From the NCBI GenBank assembly GCA_021850835.1, contig JAJZKS010000007.1, positions 1 through 18,035 of the forward strand: a stretch of 18,035 bases of DNA, in the 5' to 3' direction. The notes beneath the pieces were generated by a model, which saw only the letters and a program-made list of their open reading frames with translations, was not told where the DNA came from and made no database searches. The position numbers were made by a program, and so were the translations under genes. Shown here one piece after another: positions 14,349-18,035 of the stretch; within the stretch, counting starts at the first letter, position 1, and every line of letters begins with the position of its first letter. Origin of the DNA: Thermoplasmata archaeon (GTDB taxonomy: Archaea; Thermoplasmatota; Thermoplasmata; Thermoplasmatales; Thermoplasmataceae).

Positions 14349-16403
14349 ATGCCAACAGACCCTGTCTGCGGCATGTTTGTTCCGGACACTTCAAATCTGA
14401 AACTTACAAAAGACGGCAGGGACTATTTTTTCTGTTCCACAGACTGCCTTAATAAGTTTAAGTCCCCTGAGGAACAGGTAAGGGCCATAAGATGGAAGTT
14501 AACCATTGCATGGTTATTTTCGGTTCCTGTACTTGCACTCACTTACATTCCCGGTATAGCACTTAAATCCTGGATTCTTCTTGGGCTTACCCTTCCTGTG
14601 CAATTTTATTCTGGCATTGGATTTTACAGGGGAGCTTACGAATCCATTCGAAACAGGATGGGAAACATGGACATTCTCATCTCACTTGGAACTCTGACCG
14701 CGTTTTTCTATTCGCTAGTGGTGACACTGGAACCAGGATTGATTTCACAATCATCCACATACTACGATGCATCCGCCTTCATTATTACCCTCATACTCAC
14801 GGGAAATTTCATTGAGACAATAACCAAGAAATCTGCGGGCGATGCTGCATCCAAGCTGCTTGAACTTATCCCTGGCACCGCACACAAAGTTGTTGGTTCT
14901 GAGATTCTGGAGGTCCCGTCAGATTCCATAAGTGAGGGCGACACAGTTTTAGTCAAGCCCGGCGAAATTCTGGCCGCAGATGGAGTGGTTTTGGAAGGCT
15001 CTGCAGATGTAGATACATCCACAATAACAGGAGAGCAGGAACCTGTATTTGCTAAAGAGGGCAGCAGGGTAATATCAGGCACGAAAAACCTCAATGGCAC
15101 AATAAAAGTACTTGTGCTGAAATCTGGAGGCAATTCCACCATAAGGAAGATATATGATATGCTCCAGACAGCCACATCCGGGCGTGCCAGAATTCAGAGA
15201 ATTGCGGATGTCTTCTCGTTGTACTTTGTTCCAATAGTACTGGTTTCCGCAAGTATTTCTGCCGCTTTATGGGCTTATTTCATAAGCGTGGGACAAACTG
15301 GACAGTGGGATATACCAGTTCTAGCATTTGTTTCAGTGGTGGTTATAGCATGCCCATGCGCAATTGGCCTTGCAGCACCCATCACAATGCTCATTTCGTC
15401 CACATATTCATATGAAAATGGCCTCATTGTGAAAAATACCGGTGCTCTTGACAGGATTTCCCGTGTTACCCGGGTCATTTTCGACAAGACAGGGACACTT
15501 ACCAGAACACTTCCGGAAGTATCTGAAGTCCGCAGTTCCATCGGCCGGGATCAGTTGATCTCTATTGCCGGATCTCTTGAAAAAAACTCCAACCATCCTA
15601 TAGCACTCTCCATAGTGAAGTATGCTATAGATGCAGGGATCTCCCTTTCAAATGCTTCAGATGTAAAGGAGACTCCGGGAATGGGGATTCGAGGAACAGT
15701 AGCCGGCAAGTCTGCAGAGATTGTGAAATCAACCGGCAGCCTGAAATCAGCAGTTGAAGTACTTCTTGAAGGCCAGAATATAGGTGATATAAGTTTCAGG
15801 TATGTTGTTAGGGAGGAATCAGAATTGCTCATACGGGAACTTAAAGAACGTGGAATAAAAACAACAATAGTTACCGGAGACAAGGAATCTGAAGCACACA
15901 GGATCTATGAGATGCTTTCCCTGGACTCTTACCACTCCGAATGCCTACCTGACCAGAAAGCGGAGATTGTGAGGAAATACCAGGAAGAGGGAGATTTTGT
16001 GGTATTTGTCGGAGATGGAATAAATGACACAGTGGCAATGGAGACTGCTGACGCCGCCATAGCAGTGCCGGAAGCATCAGATGTTGCAAAAGAAGCCGGG
16101 GATGTCATTCTTGCGAAGAATGACATAATGTTGGTTCTATCCGCAATAGACCTTTCCAGGCAAACCATAAGGAAAGTCAAGCAGAACATCTTCTGGGCAA
16201 TTGGGTACAATTCGGCCCTGATCCCGATTGCAGGCGGGGCTCTGGTTCCGCTATTCGGCCTGCAGATCTATTCTGTGCTTCCCATTCTATCGGCACTTGC
16301 CATGGGCATGAGCTCAACAAGTGTTGTTCTTAACTCGTTACTCCTTCGCGGCACACTAAGGAAAAGAGTTTTCAACTGGGTAAATATGGGTACCACAGTG
16401 TAA
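14349..16403 (+). CDS. Cu(I)-exporting P1B-type ATPase
   Basis: The 684-residue membrane pump exports Cu(I) using ATP. An N-terminal YHS/TRASH-like module (DPVCGMFV with C7; FFCSTDC with C29, C33) replaces the usual HMA domain. The first helices follow from about residue 48. The actuator domain has STITGEQEPV. The transport motif IACPCAIGLA (C335, C337) is in the sixth helix. The phosphorylated D379 lies in FDKTGTLTR, N415-H416-P417 form the nucleotide-domain HP motif, and the hinge is VGDGINDTVA (D556, D560). The last helices contain FWAIGYNSALIPIAGG and GMSSTSVVLNSLLLR, the YN and M-x-S-S signatures of Cu(I)/Ag(I)-specific P1B-1 pumps. The ATG is four bases after the chaperone stop, within the same operon. 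Confidence 0.95.
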   Translation: MPTDPVCGMFVPDTSNLKLTKDGRDYFFCSTDCLNKFKSPEEQVRAIRWKLTIAWLFSVPVLALTYIPGIALKSWILLGLTLPVQFYSGIGFYRGAYESIRNRMGNMDILISLGTLTAFFYSLVVTLEPGLISQSSTYYDASAFIITLILTGNFIETITKKSAGDAASKLLELIPGTAHKVVGSEILEVPSDSISEGDTVLVKPGEILAADGVVLEGSADVDTSTITGEQEPVFAKEGSRVISGTKNLNGTIKVLVLKSGGNSTIRKIYDMLQTATSGRARIQRIADVFSLYFVPIVLVSASISAALWAYFISVGQTGQWDIPVLAFVSVVVIACPCAIGLAAPITMLISSTYSYENGLIVKNTGALDRISRVTRVIFDKTGTLTRTLPEVSEVRSSIGRDQLISIAGSLEKNSNHPIALSIVKYAIDAGISLSNASDVKETPGMGIRGTVAGKSAEIVKSTGSLKSAVEVLLEGQNIGDISFRYVVREESELLIRELKERGIKTTIVTGDKESEAHRIYEMLSLDSYHSECLPDQKAEIVRKYQEEGDFVVFVGDGINDTVAMETADAAIAVPEASDVAKEAGDVILAKNDIMLVLSAIDLSRQTIRKVKQNIFWAIGYNSALIPIAGGALVPLFGLQIYSVLPILSALAMGMSSTSVVLNSLLLRGTLRKRVFNWVNMGTTV

Positions 16404-16405
16404 TT

Positions 16406-17122
16406 TTGCCACAACTGAATAAGCAACTGGAATCAATCTCTGAAATCTTAAATGCTCTCAGAGAAGCTTCAAAAAAGGAATACCTGAATAATATGAAGCA
16501 CTTTTCAATAAACAGTGATATGGCACTTGGTGTACCAGTTCCTAATATTAGGAAAATATCAGGGAGGATTGGTCAATCAGAGGGTCTGGCACTGGAACTG
16601 TGGTTTTCCGGAATACACGAGGCGATGATCCTCTCTACTATGGTTTTCCCATCTAATGAATTAACCATGCCTGTAGCGGAGAAGATGGTTAGCAAAATAG
16701 GTTCATGGGACATCTGTGACCATTTTGCCGGGAACCTGCTGTCAAATTCACCAATCTTCTCACAAGCAATAGAAGCATGGCATTCAAGAGAAGAGCAATT
16801 CGTCAAGAGATCATCATTTTCAATTATTGCACAATTAGATGTCTCTGAATTCCAGAAAAGAGATGCTGTTGAGTATTACCTAGAATGCATTAGAACCAGT
16901 GCATTAGATGAGAGAAACTTCGTGAAGAAAGCCGTATGCTGGGCTCTCAGAGTCATAGGTAAATCCTCCAGTGAGAACCATTCATCAGCGATGAAACTTG
17001 CAAGGAAGCTGGAGAAATTAGAATCGAAATCTGCAAAATGGATTGCCAGTACAACAATTAAGGAACTCGATTCCGAAAGAGTAAAAACACGAGTGTTAAG
17101 AATTTCCCCTCATAAAACGTGA
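16406..17122 (+). CDS. AlkD-like DNA alkylation repair protein
   Basis: The most likely start is the TTG at 16406, two bases after the ATPase stop, giving 238 residues. The first ATG (16493) would remove the first helix. The HEAT-like repeat protein matches the AlkD DNA glycosylase family: LGVPVPNIRKI (41-51), LELWFSGIHEAMIL (63-76), SWDICDHFAGNLL (100-112), REEQFVKRSSFSIIAQL (128-144) and DERNFVKKAVCWALRVIGK. Residues W101, D105 and R135 correspond to W109, D113 and R148 of Bacillus cereus AlkD, which excises cationic alkylated bases without flipping them. The tight spacing places a DNA-repair gene in the copper-export operon. A link to metal-driven damage is inference; read-through from the pump gene is the simpler explanation. 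Confidence 0.88.
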   Translation: MPQLNKQLESISEILNALREASKKEYLNNMKHFSINSDMALGVPVPNIRKISGRIGQSEGLALELWFSGIHEAMILSTMVFPSNELTMPVAEKMVSKIGSWDICDHFAGNLLSNSPIFSQAIEAWHSREEQFVKRSSFSIIAQLDVSEFQKRDAVEYYLECIRTSALDERNFVKKAVCWALRVIGKSSSENHSSAMKLARKLEKLESKSAKWIASTTIKELDSERVKTRVLRISPHKT

Positions 17123-17146
17123 CCCTTCCATTCATATTTTGAAAAC

Positions 17147-17156
17147 ACATTTATGA
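17147..17156 (+). promoter_or_regulatory. TATA-like box of the aldehyde dehydrogenase gene
   Basis: ACATTTATGA is centred about 25 nt upstream of the ATG at 17177, with an A-rich stretch before it. This is leaderless spacing, in line with the absence of a Shine-Dalgarno sequence. A second AT-rich element at 17131-17141 would give a leader of about 15 nt instead. Confidence 0.4.
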
Positions 17157-17176
17157 CATGCCAACATGGAAATATC

Positions 17177-18035
17177 ATGAAACTGCTCATAAACGGCGAA
17201 TGGGTCAACTCAAGCAACGAGAGTGAATTGGAAAAATACAATCCCTCCATGGGGAGGCTGTTTGGCAAGTTTCCGGCTGCCACGAAAGAAGATGTCAAAG
17301 CTGCAATAGATGCAGCGGATGAAAGCTTTGAAATGTGGTACTCAAAGGGTTCAGTGGAAAGGTCTAAAGTGATTTACAAAACAAAAGAACTCATTGAGAA
17401 ATCACGATCAGAACTTGAGCGCCTCCTTCAGGAAGAAAATGGAAAAACCACCATTGAAGCCAGGCAGGAAACAGACGGTGTCTTAGACCAATTACAGTAC
17501 TACGCTGAATTTGCAAGGAAGATAACTGGCGACTTAGTTGAGGGAGACTCGCCGTCGAGAAAGATTTTCCAGCATAAAATCCCATATGGCGTTGTAGTTG
17601 CCCTGACTCCATGGAACTTTCCTGCTGCTATGGTTGCCAGAAAGCTTGCCCCAGCTCTGATGGCCGGCAATTCCGTTGTGCTGAAGCCAAGCAGTGATAC
17701 CCCATTTACGGCGGAATGGATAGTCAAAAAATTTGCAGAAGCTGGTGTTCCGAAGGGTGTGCTAAATTTCGTTACAGGGAAAGGATCAGAGATTGGTGAT
17801 TTTATTGTAGAGCACAAGAAGGTAGGCCTCGTGACCATGACAGGGTCCACATCTACTGGCCAGAGAATTATGTCTCACTCCTCATCTAACATGGCGAAAC
17901 TTATTCTCGAATTGGGAGGAAAAGCTCCATTCATGGTCTGGAAAGATGCAGACCTAAAGAATGCATTAAGTGCCTTCATTTGGGCTAAATTATGGAACGC
18001 CGGCCAGTCATGCATTGCGGCTGAAAGGTTCTCAC
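17177..18035 (+). CDS. Aldehyde dehydrogenase, probably D-glyceraldehyde dehydrogenase (NADP+), 3' end missing
   Basis: The first 286 codons are present and the window ends inside the gene. Motifs of the NAD(P)-dependent ALDH superfamily are intact: the start MKLLINGEWVNS, VALTPWNFP with N147, VVLKPSSDTP with K170, MTGSTSTGQR, LILELGGKAPF with general base E245, and NAGQSCIAAER with catalytic C279. Segments such as GSVERSKVIY, KELIEKSR, QYYAEFARK and APFMVWKDAD closely resemble what I recall of the Thermoplasma acidophilum glyceraldehyde dehydrogenase, which oxidises D-glyceraldehyde to glycerate in the non-phosphorylative Entner-Doudoroff pathway. Succinate-semialdehyde dehydrogenase is the main alternative. 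The gene starts 54 nt after the AlkD-like gene and has its own TATA-like box. Confidence 0.85.
   Translation, partial: MKLLINGEWVNSSNESELEKYNPSMGRLFGKFPAATKEDVKAAIDAADESFEMWYSKGSVERSKVIYKTKELIEKSRSELERLLQEENGKTTIEARQETDGVLDQLQYYAEFARKITGDLVEGDSPSRKIFQHKIPYGVVVALTPWNFPAAMVARKLAPALMAGNSVVLKPSSDTPFTAEWIVKKFAEAGVPKGVLNFVTGKGSEIGDFIVEHKKVGLVTMTGSTSTGQRIMSHSSSNMAKLILELGGKAPFMVWKDADLKNALSAFIWAKLWNAGQSCIAAERFS

Overview
The window looks like chromosomal DNA of a Thermoplasmatales-type archaeon (relatives of Thermoplasma, Ferroplasma, Cuniculiplasma), moderately AT-rich. The grounds are: TATA-like boxes about 25 nt upstream of start codons with little or no leader, GTG and TTG starts, an archaeal type IV pilin N-terminus, an archaeal nicotinate phosphoribosyltransferase with a C-terminal zinc knuckle, a TRASH-domain copper regulator beside a Cu(I) ATPase, and an aldehyde dehydrogenase resembling the NADP+ D-glyceraldehyde dehydrogenase of Thermoplasma. 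The species cannot be fixed from the sequence. I saw no insertion sequence, CRISPR array or rRNA. One tRNA, Asp(GTC), is present.

Layout. 1-1142: an HxlR-type regulator with paired palindromes upstream, a solitary AbrB/MazE-like DNA-binding protein on the minus strand, and a stretch of about 370 nt without a convincing gene. 1143-2499: two overlapping genes of unknown function. 2608-3530: tRNA-Asp and an archaeal SbcD-related phosphoesterase, both on the minus strand. 3677-6505: a probable operon of aldose-1-epimerase-like, amidohydrolase and divergent eIF2B-like proteins. 6702-9297: a pilin and, convergent to it, a 690-residue thioredoxin-fold DUF255 protein. 9447-13229: a histidine phosphatase, then cysS, a frameshifted nicotinamidase gene (pncA) and nicotinate phosphoribosyltransferase (pncB), closely spaced. 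13236-17122: a divergent copper-resistance locus. The regulator and a DUF488 protein lie on the minus strand. A 48-residue metallochaperone, a Cu(I) P-type ATPase and an AlkD-type DNA-repair protein lie on the plus strand. 17177-end: a truncated aldehyde dehydrogenase.

How the genes work together. The copper locus is the clearest system: a sensor with a TRASH metal site faces a chaperone and pump that both carry Cys-rich YHS/TRASH-type modules, across 74 bp that hold a 16-bp palindrome next to the pump TATA box. pncA and pncB would form the nicotinamide to nicotinate to NaMN salvage branch, but pncA has lost one base at the codon of a metal-ligand histidine. The 3677-6505 operon looks metabolic, but its substrate cannot be read from the sequence.
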